Source: Patiria miniata
Lineage: Eukaryota; Echinodermata; Asteroidea; Valvatida; Asterinidae
Direction of reading: 5' to 3'
Length of the DNA stretch: 64,000 nucleotides
Assembly: GCF_015706575.1 (NCBI RefSeq)
Contig: NW_024037055.1
Location: forward strand, 9,586,262-9,650,261
A program made the position numbers and the translations under genes. Shown in pieces: positions 42,301 through 57,300 of the stretch. The notes below the pieces were generated by a model. That model saw only the letters and a list, made by a program, of their open reading frames with translations, was not told the origin of the DNA and made no database searches. Within the stretch, counting starts at the first letter, position 1; each line of letters starts with the position of its first letter.

Positions 42301-45300
42301 TCTGAAAAGAACACTCAACCAACCGGTTCTTTTCAGAACCACACTTCTTCCAAGAAGGGATTACTTTCCACCCGCAATCGTTCTACTTTAAAGACATTTC
42401 ACTAAGTTATAGGTACTTTGTCTTACCCCGAGGAAAGATCTTGTGTTTATTTCCGTGTCGCAACTCGTAGATTGCCAACTCAAAGGATTCGATGCCGGAT
42501 TCCTCATCAAGGTAGTCCCAGTGCACAGCAAGGCTATCAAAATTCGACTTAAAAAAAAAACAATTTTATGGTACTGCCCCAACTTGTAAACGTAACATAT
42601 ATGGAGAAGGTATTATGGGGTATAGTTTGTAGCGTTAGGCCTATGGGCCATCATTTGATGGTTTCGCTGAAAAGGTGTCGCTATGACCAACTTATGATCT
42701 TGTGAAAATACATGATCTTGTGAAAATACATAATCTTGAGGCGTACTGCCAGTGGCGTAGCCCGGAATTTTTCAGTGGGGGAAACATTTTATGGGGGGCG
42801 ACATGTATATCAATGATAAGTTTTTTTAGAAACTCAAAATCTCAGTGGTGGGGGGCGGCGACTGGGGGGCGACAAGGTTTCATGGGGGGGGGGGCTCTCG
42901 CCCCCCACGCCCCCCCCCCGCCCCCACTGTTAAACAATGAGTATTTACGTAGAAAAACTAATGACGCTAATACTACGGCTACAATCATGTGTTCGGACCT
43001 TGAACGGAAACTAAAAGGTTGGTAAAGCAAAAATATCCTCACCCATCTAATTGATCCCAATTGTATAATTCACGGCCTTATCCTCAGCATTGATAGCCTT
43101 GGTAGAGACATGTTTACCAAGAATAACATTTGTACAAGCGTATTAGTGTAAGCCTGATGTGACAATGTGGGAAATCAGTATCTTGACAGAGACATCAGCC
43201 CATTCCCAGAGTTCCCATGCAAGGAATCAGGTCTGCAAAGAACGCATTCATTTGAATATCGATGTGATTCACACTTGGACCTACATGATGATGTTGACTC
43301 ACCTGGAAGTCAGCATCTTGACCCACATCCAGCCCATCTCCCAGAGTTTGCAGCACTGGAGGAGTCAAGTCGACCAAGAACCCATTAGTCGGTGTATCAA
43401 TGTGATTGAAAGCCCGGTTGATGGTGCGCAGGTTGACATAGACCTGGTCCTTGTGGTGGAGATGGAAGTGGTGCCATTCAATGGAAGTTGTCTCGCTGCC
43501 TACCGAATCTGCTCCGTGGATAACCTCGAAGTCACTTGTGCCACTTAGGAAGAAATTGTAAATAAATGAAAACATTCCAATAATATAATTTGAATAAAAG
43601 CATTTCATATAATATAGATTTCAAAGTGAACAAAGACACAATCTGAGAATATGACGGAAAACCTAGATAAATGGGTCCCTGAACTACTTTCGATGGAAAT
43701 TAAAATTCAAGGAAACTGCACCTTTCAGTATGCTTGCAATAGACTGTAACCTGGTAGTCTTCGATACCAGAGTCAGGATCAGAGAATCCTTGCCAGTGAG
43801 AACCAACAGTCGCTGGCCTTGATGAGAAGGCTAGATCATTAGGTGCTGGCAGTAGGCCATCGTAGACATCGCCTTGTATTGGTGGAGTCAGATCCACAAT
43901 CACTGGAGAGTTAGATGGAGATATTAAAATATGACCATTATTTGACTGAATTCGATGAATATAAATACGCATATCACTGGCACTTCAATTTATTGTTGAG
44001 ATAAAAGCAATAGGCACTTTGACAGTAAAGATCGAGGTATACTTGCAGATATTTTTTTCGGCTGATGATGATCGTAACGACGGTGATTACGATCATACTA
44101 ATGATTGTATCAGTACTAAGGAAAATTACCTCCATTAGACGAACTCGAAACGTTAAGTTTATCATATCCACCATGGAAGGCTACCAGCGTTGAGTAATAC
44201 ATCTCCCCGTGCTGTATGGTCACATAACCAGAGCAGGCGCTGTGTTCTCGACCAGACAATTTGATAAAGTCTACCACGTTACTCAGGCCAGGCTGGGTCC
44301 CAACCGCCCACAGGTAGGAGAAGATCCCAGACTCAGAGTCAGACCAGTTGTACCAGTTCGCACAAATCTATATCGTTATAAGAGAAATGCATTTAATTAC
44401 AACCTGCCACCATGAAATGAGAGTACTGTCACGTGAATTTAACGAATGACCAGCCAAAGCCGGTGATCAGGTGTAGACAATGTTCAGCATTTATACAAGA
44501 TGATATACATATTTACTTCTGTTAACATTTGTCACATTATGTTGTCTGACGACTATTATATCATTCTGTAGAGGGCACTAGTCATGCTTCCAGGTACTTC
44601 TCGCGTTCTTGCTGTTGGGCAATAAAAAAGTAGCCGAAGTTATTACCAAAGTTGGATGTCATCCCCACTCTATGTTAATCCACCATCAATTACAACGGTC
44701 GTTACCTTATTTCTGTCTTTGGTAAATTCCAGATCCTGACGTGCGTAGGGCCCATCAAACAAGGCTCCAGCAATTGGTGGAGTATCGTCTACGAGAATTG
44801 GCTCGTCAGCATGGTCTATGGTGCGCAGGTCAACTGCATAAGACAACAATAAACCGTATATGTTATGCATGTTGCAATTGCAAGGACCTATGTTCCAACC
44901 AAAAAGAAAGAGTGCATACAATCAGGTAAACCAGGCATTAATTAATTTGCTGCCATGGATAATAAGCATGGGATACTTCAAATCACATCAGTACATGTTT
45001 ACCTCTGTTGACTGCTCTGATTTTGACCCAGCACGGAACGCCACTTGGAATTCTGAAGTCCATGAAGAGCTGTTTAGCCAAATCGTGAGCCTCCCAATCA
45101 CGCAGTGATATATCCCTGGGTGTCCTTCCTGCTGCTAGATGATACTTAGACAGATGGGAGTCGGGATCGCTGTTTAAAGTCACATTAAGAGATAAGAACG
45201 GTATTTAATCAATTGGGCCAGAGTTGTATATGACAGACCTTTATCTTCTTGTTCGCTGAGTCTAACGAGTCAGAATAGTCACACACGAAATACTGCATTA

Positions 45301-48300
45301 AGCACCCTAACACCGTAGCCCTTAACTCTATTACGTGATATCTTGGGAGTTGCAGACAAGATTTAAAGTAGAATAAGAACCCCACCGGCAATAATATAAA
45401 ACTGTGTCTGTTTCTGGGATGCCAATAATTAACCAAACATTCAACAAACTGGAAAAACATATCGAAATATATGCCTTTGGTGTTTATACTTTTGGCTCGT
45501 GGGTCCTATGTTAACTTGATTATTTTCATGTGGCATTGTCAATGAAAATATTCTGGAAGGACGTTTATCTGCTTAATTGGAATGGCAGGAGTTCGGATAA
45601 GATAATTAACCATTCGGACAGAACCAGTCTACGGTGCTTGATATGAGGGTTGTGTACTGGACAGTAGTATTATAAGGTTCATATTTTGTTGGTCTGCTCA
45701 TAGCTTAGACCTTTGGTTGCAATTGTGTTGGACCTTTACAGGTCCTCGATTTAGATCGATATCGCCAAAAAACGAATATAACATTGAGCTAGTAAATTTC
45801 GGCTATTTTAAGTTAGTAATAGCATACTTAGGTTTGATGTTCAGCCATTTTTCAAGTATAGTTTCGGCAATGGGGACGCACCACCCGCCTCCACTGTAAA
45901 ATGAAGTGTAGTAACTGTGGCCAGTAACTAACTGTTCCTTTGTGTTCCAAAATATAGTCATCAAAATTGGTACCAGAACATCACCAAACACACCAACTCA
46001 ATTATGGTAAATGGTTAAAACGTTGACGCCTGTTACCCGCTTTGCAAAGTCTCTGCCATGCTTTTGGGTCCATATCGCCCAAACGACACGGAGGGTATCA
46101 ATTTTGGAGGGAGTATGTCCCGATTGAGAAGTTAGAAGAACATAGTCAAAATATCTACAGATTCCCCAAGTTTTTGAGCACTTCAAGATAACTTCACGCT
46201 CCGAAGTGTGGCAGGTAGCAACGTCGCTTTAAATGTAATTTTTCATAAATAATACTCACGTTGCGTTGATCCGCATTCCAATTCTACCGATGGACGAGTC
46301 ATAGGTGATGTCGCTAATGCTGTAAATGATGGGTGGAGTATTGTCGATAATTAGAGGATTGCTGTGACACACAGTGAGTGCCATTGGCCCGCCGAACTCT
46401 ACCTTGTTGAGAGCACGCACAGTGATGTAATATGCACCATCTGTTGAGAAAGATATTAGCATTACATTTTCTCTCATTGTGGAACAAAAGTGGAACCCAA
46501 ATCCCAAAAAAATACATTTCATATATATAAAAAAAATATGTAACACCAAAAACTAATAATGACTGGAAAACCAATTTCATAAGAATCTTTAAGTTGAAAA
46601 AAATACGGAAATTGCTCAATCCATTCAAAGAAGATCACCATTTAAACACAAAAATCCAAAAATGCAATTTCAAGAAACGTCGTCACACTTGTCTTTAAAC
46701 ATCACCTGCGATAAAACCTCTCTGTAAAATTTCACCATATTAAACAAAGTCCTTTTGAAAGCCCATCTTTAAAAAAAAGTGGATCATATAATTTGTTTGC
46801 CCAACAAGGGTTTTTAATAAAGACATTGTACAGTTGACAGTTGCTGAAGCAAGTATTCTGTGTCATTTTATTTCTTCTTTAGAATACTCGGAATACACAA
46901 TAAATAGGTTTAGTTTTGGACAAAACAGGTTTTGAGTCATTGCGTTAAAATGGTGATATTCTTTGAACGAATTGAGCAATTTCAGTATTTTTTTTATCTA
47001 AAAATAGTTTCTGAAATTGGCTTTCCAGTCATTATTATTATTATTATTGCTTCATTTTTTGTTTGATGTGAAATAGAATTTTGGGGGTTTGGGTTGCGCT
47101 TTTTTTTTTTACTCGCCCTGTATTTCAGAAATGACTTATAAACTGACGAAAAGTGTAGCGTAAAGTTACGTTTGGCATGCATGGAAATTCTAGCAGGACG
47201 TTCAGTTTTGACAAGAATATATAGCTACCGATAAACAAACAGTTACTTTTCCTTTTCACCGTCGAGCTGTAATAGATAGAGAAAGAAGTTGGCTTGTAAG
47301 GTAACATTACACAAAATACTATTGTTTTCATAACTGTGGAGTGAATTAGGTTAATTATATTACTGTAATTATCAATTCCGTTTTAAAACAAAACCGCTGT
47401 GTAAATATAGCAAATCTCTGTCATGTCCTCCAAGTGTTTTAATATTTGGGAAATGAAAAAGTACCTGGCAGATGAACGTTGACGACAAGTCCTTGGTGAG
47501 TCCACTCTGACTCATCAAACAGATGAGCGTGGGGGTCAACATGCATGCTGACATCATCATCGCAGACAGCGTGACCAATGGACCAGGTGTAGCCATGGAT
47601 TCCTGTCTCATTGTCATGGAAACCGTCCCAATTTGCTTAAAAGAAGATTCGAACGGGATATGATTTAATCCATTTATCAAATGGTGCTTTTGGGCGCAGC
47701 TACAAAAATATCCCAGTGTTGCTATCACAGGGTACATAAGGAGGACTACAGCATGTTTTATCCGTCATTGAGCAATGTTAACAGCCTGTTATAAACACTA
47801 AGTTTCTATTACAAGACACCCTCGCTAATTCTTTTTTTTTGGCTAGCTTAAACAAGATCACATGCGATTAATATCAATCAATATTATGCATGTATATGCC
47901 CAATCTGGCCTGTGGGTAAATATGACCCTTGCAGTCAAGCGGCGGCGGAACAGTTTTCAAACTGAGAGGGGAGGGGCATCACCAAAAATGGGCACTTGCT
48001 CAATAAAAGCCATCTTCCGTCAGTGCAGCAGCGTATCAAGCATTTTCTTCTTTTTTTGCACATCCGTGCTGAAATGTCGCCACGTTGTTTTTCACACTCC
48101 ACACTTCATATACTGGGGGGGGGGGGGGGGGGGGGGGGATGGTACCATCTTCCAAAATAGGGGGCGCTCTTCAAAACCGGCCATTATGCAAACTTCGCGT
48201 TAAGTTAGGGTTTTGGGCTTGGTTTTCATATTCCTAGTTCATATAAGAACTTTCTATAACATTTTGGAAATGGTTACCCTATAAAATTATCTGAAATGTT

Positions 48301-51300
48301 AGGGCCGGTTTTGTTTTCATCTCGAGGGGGCACTTTTATGTCCGCAAGAGGGGCACTTGGGTAAATCCGTTCCGCCGCCCCTGCTTGCAGTCAATCAGGG
48401 TTGCTAGACGTGCACTAGTAACCTCATTTCCAGTCAATTAGTAAGTAAAGTTTCGCCAATCATTTCTTCTGGCGATGAAGGTGCTGCTTTTCATACACAG
48501 CTTGTCCACACATTACTGATGATTTTCAAATAATTATACTCGGTCAAACAAAGATACGTTCATCTCATTGCCAACGAGACTTGTAAACCCGTACCTGCTA
48601 TGAAAGTATTGCTTCTGGTATACAGCAAATCAATCAGTTCCTCGTAGCCGTTAAATACAGTCCTAGAACCAGGACCATCAGTAATATACCTGAATATAAA
48701 TCACAAGACAGTGAAAGTTAGAGAAATCATCACAACCAACAAACAAATCCAGTTGCGTTATAAAGCTTTATTTAAATGATACGGAGCCAACGGGAAAAAT
48801 TCAGGCAAAATGAACATTTTGGAAGTTTGATTAATTAAACTTCCTGTTCTGTGCAATGACCATTACAAATGTCTAAACATTGTGAACACGTTTTTCATCC
48901 AAAATAGGCCTAGAGAGCAGACAAATCAAGTCAGTGATAAACAAATGCCACAAACGATTGCTCGCACGCTCGTTTATATTTTTGGTTGCAACAGTATGAA
49001 TACCCCATATTTTCCCCTTGTTTTGTTCCAATTGTTTGGAAAAGTTTTTCTTAAAAATGTCACACAAATTTCTACACGAAACCCACCCTAAGTTACGTGC
49101 TGAGCCAAATTAAAATAACCAGCCAATGAAATTACTTACTCTACACACGTGATATTGTTGTGCAAGATTCTACTAATAGTGATGCGGCATAGCCACAATA
49201 GGCTAAAATATTGTGCAAATTGTGATAAAAGCATGAAACTTCGCATGTTGGTTCTTCATGCCAGGATAAAACATTTCAGATATGGAAGCATTTCATATTT
49301 GACCTCTGGTGACCTTTAGAGGTCAATGAACTTTGCATGCACTATTCATAACTTTTGTTCTTTAAAAGTTCACTTTCCAATGACCCAAGTCTGTGTCATA
49401 GGTCTCCATACAATGAAAATAACCATCAGAAGTGGAAAAATTCATATCTGACCTCTGGTGACCTTCGAGAGGTCAATGACCTTGTTAAACCTGTTTATAG
49501 CTGTTTGTCAGATTTAATTTTTAAACCGCACCTTGTTTTTCACAATTCAAGTTTAAATGAAAGGTGTTCATGCTGTAAATAGAATTGTCATATATAGGTC
49601 ATTTCATATTCAACCTCTGGTCACCTTACGAGAGGTCTTGACCTTTGTAAAACAATAGCCTACATATGGATATTAATAAGATTTTCATAATTGTAAATGC
49701 CACTTTTTTCATGACCCAAGTCTGAAGTTTGACTCTTAATAACATGAACAGATTTGACGTATATAGTGCAAATAGTGCAAAGAACGGTATTGCACCTTTT
49801 AATTTACAGTCATGTTATAAATTCAGACCCACAAACAATTTTGAGGTGACCTCTGACCTCGTTTCTCCTTGTTTTATTGGCAGACGCAATATGATGGAGA
49901 TTGGAGTATAATTCTGTGGGTCTGTTTTGTAATGGAAAATGTACATATATGTCAAGCAATATCAACTCTTGCGTATCCACTTGGACTTGGAAAGCCACGT
50001 TTTTAACCTTTTTACCAAGACCAATGGTCACATAAGAGAGTGATGCTTTTCCGATGTGTCGCTTATATTCTTTCACGTTAGCGTCTGCCCCTATAAGTAG
50101 GAAAATTGAGATTGGTTGTCATGCCCAAAAAAAGCTTTGTGGTCAGACTTCATGGCACCGCTTAGAATAATTATGAAAATACACTCCTTTTGCTCTAATT
50201 AGACTAATTCAGTCATGAAAAATGGCATTTGGAAGATTAAACATGATAAATAACGACAATAAGTGTACCCAAAGTTCATTGACTTGAAAAAGGTCATCAG
50301 AGGTAAAATATGAAATGTCTACACATCTAAAAATTCATATTATGGAAAGAATATCCAAAATTTAGATATGGATAATAAAAAAGTGGTGTATTGAATAGTT
50401 CATTCTCTTAATATCTATAAATAGGGTACGCAAAGTTCATTGACCCTTTGAAGGCCATCAGAGGTCAGATGTACGAGATTCCCTACATATGAAATCTTTT
50501 CATAGCATGAGCCACTAAACATTATGACCTGAGGCTTGACAAAAAAAATTGGGGTTTAAAGGGTATATCGTATAAATAACTATAAATAGAGTAAGTGCAA
50601 TTAATACAAAGGTCATTGACCTCTGGAAGGTCATCAAAGGTCAATTGTGATTTATTTTCGCATTTGCTCGTTATTTACATTGTATGAAGACTATACAAAA
50701 ACTTAGGTCATAGGAAAGTGAGATTTTCAAGAACAAAAGGTATAAATAGAGTATTCAAAAGGTCATTGACCCCTCAAAGGTCACCAGGGGTTAGATAAGA
50801 AACTGCCTCAATATCTCAAAAATTTTGTCATGGCATGAAGAACCACCTTGCGAAATTTCATGCTTTTATCACAAAATGCACAATTCTGTCCCTATGCCGC
50901 ACCACTATAAAGCCAACCGCCGTTCGTCCCCGGTTTTTAAAATAACGCGACCGATTAACAACAATACATGTAATGTACTTTCATTGGCTAGTTCTCCGCA
51001 TGTGGCTCAGATTACCAGTACACATTTAATTGCCTCACGAGGCAGAAAACGCAGCAAAATTTAACACACACGGTGAGATATTTTGTGAGCTACGTGCTGA
51101 GCAAACGGCCTCGAATGACTTTTTTGCTCAGCTCTCCTGTATGCCGTGCTTCACATTCTTGTATTTGCCTAAAGGGAGTTTCAAGCTATAAGCAGTACTT
51201 TAAGCAGTGATATTTACCGATGGTTATTCAATGGTGTGTCTTCAATGCATCGCCTCTCCCACTCCTCTGGTGTGAACTCCGCACAAGCTTCATGCACCAC

Positions 51301-54300
51301 CTCATCCCTGGTCCCATTCACGATCAGCCCCGGTTCTGGTGGAGTAAAGTCTGCTAAGATGCCGATGGATGAAATAATATTCTCATATCCCACGTAGTTC
51401 AGAAGCTCTATGTTGAAGTAGTAGAGGTTGTTGTGGACAAGAAGGAGGGATTCGTGGTTGAACTCTACAGCGTGACCCACACCGATGCGCTCATAATGAG
51501 AGAAAGATCCGTACTGAAACACAGCAGATTCATAACCTCAACCTAATTATACTGTAAAAATAAAGATCATAATGCAGCAAGTACCATCTTTAGACAGTCT
51601 GTCGGCGCCCCAAGTATCTGCTGACATGAATTCCTAGATTCTCTTGATTCTTAACTGATCAGAATGCTTCCGTCCAATTCTTGTACCAATTGCCACACGT
51701 TATGTACAAGTTATCCAACTCGCTAATAAGGTTCGAAGTAGGCTACACGCGTATCAGGGTCGAATATGCACAAACCGTCGCCGTTAGTAAGTGCCATATC
51801 GCACTCTAAGCTACGCGCACAGTGGGACAGTATGCTGTACGTATCAGTCAATCTTCCTGCGAGGTACGCGGTTTGCGGTGAGCAAAACCCGGCCAATTAC
51901 CGACTTGACATCAAGTCTACTTCCACCTTGATATGAAATCTACTTCCACTACAAGGGACCCATGTTAAGTTACTTGGATTGAATGCAGTATTCAAAGAGG
52001 GGACATAGGTAACACAATTATGATTGATTTGAAACAGAATAATGGAATTTGGAGGTGCATCTAGTTGTGTTCGATGAACTCTATGGGGGTTGTTATTGGG
52101 TGAGATTTAATTTTCATGATACCTTGTGAACTTCAACCCTGTGACCCTCAATCTCCTCTAGTAGTTCACATGTAAAATCTTTGTAGTTGTAGTTAATACT
52201 TAGACAGTTTTGGAGCGCCAGGCAGTCCCGTGCACAGAAGTTGGGGTTGCGATGGGTGATGGTTGACTTTGGCTTAGAGACGAGGCGGCCTTCCTTGGCA
52301 GCGGTGAAGTAGTCAAAGTCATTGTCTGTAATTTGAGAAACGCATGAAAGGAAGTGATAAGCTGCTTTCGCAGTGCAGAGCGTTAACATTGTGTTCGGTT
52401 TCTCTAAGTTTTTTTTATTCCTATTAGGACGGGGGCATGAAACTGAGAAAAGTCAACCACGCAACCTGGGAGATATTACAACCTGCTTGACAATGGTATC
52501 GTGCTGCTTCTATTGAAACTAATATATTGAGCAATGTCCAACTCACATCTTATTTTTTCCTAAACCCCAAACAAGATATGAGAAGACCAGTGTATTAAGA
52601 GGGTCATTGAGCACGTCATGAAGTATTCATGAGCAACTGAATCAAAAAGTACATCCTGCTTACTTGAAAATACAAGGTGCTGCCTCTCCGTAATATTGAT
52701 GGTATTCCACGGCACAATCTGATCGCCCCAAGTTTCGGGGCCGAATCCAACGCTTTCTTGTTGCATCAAGATGATGGAATCGTCGTACACCACGGCCGAG
52801 GCGCGGAGTATGTGCGGGTGACTGGTGGAGGTGAAGTCTGGCGTGATGCGACCCGTCGGCAGGGTGATGTCAAAGGTCGGCAGGCTGCATGTAGCCGTTG
52901 AAGTGCCTCCTCCATTATTCATGGCGTACACAGTGAAGTAAAGAGGATGCCCTCCGAGGAGTGTCTACAAAAACAATGATGAACAAATTGTGCATTGGAA
53001 ATGTCATAGTGGTATTTGAAAAAAAGAGGAAGTGTTACTCGTTTGTAACAATGCTACAAAAACAGTACAAAAACCGATCTTATACGGTTCATGTATAACC
53101 TCTTATTTCTGTTAAGAAATTGGGATGGAGGGTTACTGTAAAAACGAAGTAGATAAAATTGAGAAAAACAAATCTTCCCCAACTGTGTACCTGTTGTCAT
53201 GTTCTCATGTTTAATATAGTTTTCCTCCAGCATGATGTACAACAAGTGAATGACTCCTGGAGTTCATTTCAGGCTCAATACATTGACGTAGTAACCAAAA
53301 TGCCTTAATATAATGCCTTTCATATGCGACTAAGACTCTGGCAGGTAAATCTGCAAACTCTGGCAGGTAGGCCTAATCTACCCCAACGTCATGAAATATC
53401 CAGTCCGTGAGATTCTGAATGACATCAAGAATGCTTCTGACTATTCACTATTAACCTGCCAAGTCAAGTTTTGTAAAAATGAACACAAACACCCTAATTA
53501 TACGTGCGTATTCTCATTTTGTTTGTAACGGTATTTTAATTTTTACCTGTGAAATGATGGCCGACGGTCCTCCAAACTCTGTCTCAGAGACAACATCGCT
53601 TCCTCCAGGAGCTGTCCCGACCTGATAGAAGAACGTCACCAAGCTCTTGTCATCGGCCGCTGCAATCTCAAGCTGGAAGGCTGGCTCTGTGTAGTCTAGT
53701 CCGGGAACCTGCTCAACGCCACACATATCTCTGCCTGTCACGCTTCTCTTAGCGGACCCAACTTCATTCTTATATAAAAAATACAAAAAACATTTCAACA
53801 GCTTCAAAGTGTTCACGATCTAGGCGTTGGCATCTTCAATGGCGTGGCCAAAAACAGAATGAGGAAATATGAAGCATAATGTTTTTTCTCCGTGTGTGCA
53901 TACAATTTGATCGTGTTTTGTTTTGTTTTGTTTTTTGGTTTTTTTGTCAAATTGTAATAGGCTAGTGATACCGTTTTCAAAGTCTATATGCTACAAATTT
54001 TCGAAGGGAATAGCTGGTATGAACTTAATCACATGTACATAGATAGTTATTATAAGTCATTAATTTTATAATGAATAACTGACGGGTGTTCGTGTGCATG
54101 TGCTGTTGAAGCACGAATGTGAGCCTGCAATTCGGTACGTTACAAAATAGCTACTGCTCGCATCATTTTACTCAAACTTAGATGATTAATATATATTATC
54201 TCCGATTTTTGCTAATATTTTGGCAATATTTATCTATTTTCTTTTTACACAAAATAACCCCGCTTGTTAAGTAATGTTTTACACCAGATTAATCGTTTGC

Positions 54301-57300
54301 GGGCTAGATCGATAGACAATTTCCGATAAGAAGCATTTTCTTTTAGTCTACCTGCATGGAGACTGGCTACTCGAGGTAACATTAGGCCTAACAAACACCA
54401 AAAAATAATGCAAAAGTTAAGGCAGTAAATTGCAAAGTTTCTGCTAACAAAAATCCTCAAAACTTCAAATGTGGGAAACAAACTGACATCAAGCTGATAT
54501 TCGGCTCAAATCAGTGAATACTTTGAGGCTTTTGTGGAGGATGTAATTTGCGGCAGAAAGTTCTGCCATATGCATCCTGATTAAAATTATGACCCAGGAA
54601 GAACGCGGAAGATGCATTCAATGTGTAAAAGAAATGCTCAATCCTTTCATTTGTCGAGATGTGACCAATTGTTGTGTACGCCCGATCTAAAGCTCACCCG
54701 GAGCGTATTTTAATCAGGTGCATTTTTGAAGTTTGTACCTAAACGAGAAAACCAAATTGCCCATATTTTCAGAAATCCTTGTGCTCATTACAAGAAAGAA
54801 GATACATCTAGCGCACTTAATAATGTTATATAGGCCAGCAGCCCAGGTAATTTGAACACTGAGGTTATAAAGACGAAAAATTATTATTAAGATATTACAT
54901 AGAAATAATATAATCTTGTCAACTGCACTTAATATTTAAACTTGTGACCGTTTCACGACCTATCCCTGACGCTTCTTTATAATGTCATAAATTTATAAGA
55001 TGTTTTAATATATCTTACCACTGGTGTTGAGTATTTTTCAATCGCAGGTGGTGACTTGTCAGGTTCCTTGGTGTGAATATCGAATATGTTTTGTCGCATG
55101 GTTGGAACCTGATAGCGCCATATGTCACCCTTGAATAGTGTAATTTTTCCCAGAAGAGGTATTTTCAATGTCACCAAAGCTCGTAGACGGATTATCAGGG
55201 GGATCATTTCCACATCCATCTTTATTCTGAAAAAGTGAAGAGCAGTAACGTTTTTGTAGTGTGTGTGTGTGTGTGTGTGTGTCGAATTAAAGCTTTAGTC
55301 ATTAATTTTGTTTAGACCACTACCGTACTGCACTTTGAATGTGTGTCGACTGTAATATATGCATTTATATGCAGGTGTTGCATGATTCTATTGTGTCCCT
55401 TATAAATTTGTTTTGCATTATTTCTTACTATTTTAACCCTTATTATTGGGCTGGGTTGTTTTGAACATCTCACAGCCGAGGAGAAACCGCCCCCCTCCCT
55501 CAAATCTCGGCCATTGAGTGACGAAAAATGATTAAACTATGTGGATGAATAGAACAACTTAATACAAACGTACCCAAGAAATGTCATATAGGTCAAAGGG
55601 TTTTTGAATTATGGCTACTTAAATATTCATAGGCACCAATGGTAATTCTGCTTTGTGTTCACTACTTATATTGTGAAATTCAGTTTTTGCGCCGGAAAAT
55701 CTTTGCGCGGCAACCTGTGGCCCGAATGTTATGTTTTTGGTAGAAAACAATGCGCAAGACTCGAGCTCGGGTCGCGAAAAAAAAAGTGCAATTAAGGGTA
55801 TCGCTGAAAAATGTGAGGGGAGCAGATTCGGCCCCCGGCCCTTTTAGGGTTAACATTCTCACAATAATTCATGTTGGCAAGCTACGATGAATTCACGGTG
55901 TTATTATAAGAAGTCAGTTTAAACAAATATATTAGTACATAGGCCTAAGCATTTTCCTTTTCCCCAAAAATTACTCCATTTCCTTTATAAACTTCGGCAA
56001 ATTGGGAAACAAATCCCCCCCCCCAAAAAAAAAAATGAGGTTGTTTCCAGATATATATTGGTCGATTTATATTATCCACGACCCATCATACTTACCCAAC
56101 ATCCAGTGGGAACTTAGAGAACGTGATCTCAGCTACAGTAGGGAACTTAGTGTGAAGCACATCGGCAATCAGCTCGAGCTCCGCATGCAAGATGAATCCA
56201 ACAGATATACCGGCACTTGCATACGCGCCTACCATCGGTGTTATGCCACCCTACACAAATAATAGTTGGAAACATATTCTAATTATTTATTTCCAAAAAA
56301 AAGTCGCTTTTCGTTCTAATCGAGTGAAAATATTGGACAGACGATATAAAATGGAATTAGTTCGATCGCCGAGATATGTTTATGTTTGCCCGCATGTGAC
56401 ACGAGTGATTCTTATTCATTTTTTGTATTTCGAATAGAAAATTAACGTGCACTCTTGCTATGTTTTGTCGGCCATAGTTAAACTCTTTGAATATATTGCA
56501 AGGGAAAACTTAACATCGGAATGTAAATGTATGAGAGCAATCCTGAGGAAAATGTAATGAAGGAGCATGCCGCTTGTGCTGAATTAGTCTGTTAGTCGTT
56601 TGCGGTCTATAAAATTCCCCACGAATAGTCCTCAAGGGGAGACTTATATTGGTACGGGAATGAAACATTTGGTCATAATTCCTCTCATTTTTTCTTTCAG
56701 TTTACCGACCAATGATTTCATTGAGACCGCTTTCATTTTTTATTTAAAAACCACTTTCTTTATTTTGATTTTTCTTCTCAGGTGAAAACCTTCATTTGAT
56801 GTTTTTGAAGTGACGCAAGTGATTCTTTTCCATTTTTGTAGCTGTGGTTTATTTCAGAGTTGAAAAAAAAATGTATAACAGGAAATCCTACGCATGTTTC
56901 AATCGTACCGTGGCTTTCATGGAAACGATGCCAACGCCTACTGGTATCTCCATGTCAAAGAAACCCCCGGCTTCGATGTCTGAAACAAGTAAAAGTAACT
57001 ATTCATCAGATGAAATTGGCGTCGGAGTGATGTAAATTCAATATAGTTTTGCCCTTCGCCGACGTATTTTATAAACACTGAATTCTCAGTGTTGTCCAGA
57101 GTGGCTGCGAAAAGTATTCACAAACTGATCGGCCTGGACTCGAAACCACGACGTCCTGCTTCAAAGAGGTCTTACCGCTCGACCAGCGAGCTTCTTGGTG
57201 TCGGTTGGCTAGATGGAGTCTGATAGAGCAGCTAGTACCCCAACCAAAACATTCAAAAGAAATGCGTTTTAAAGTTTCTTTTATATATCACATATATTTC

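Noticed and set aside
57128..57192. Possible tRNA gene on the minus strand
   Set aside because: A- and B-box-like sequences are present, but the acceptor stem does not pair and a non-tRNA body follows; a SINE head is more likely.
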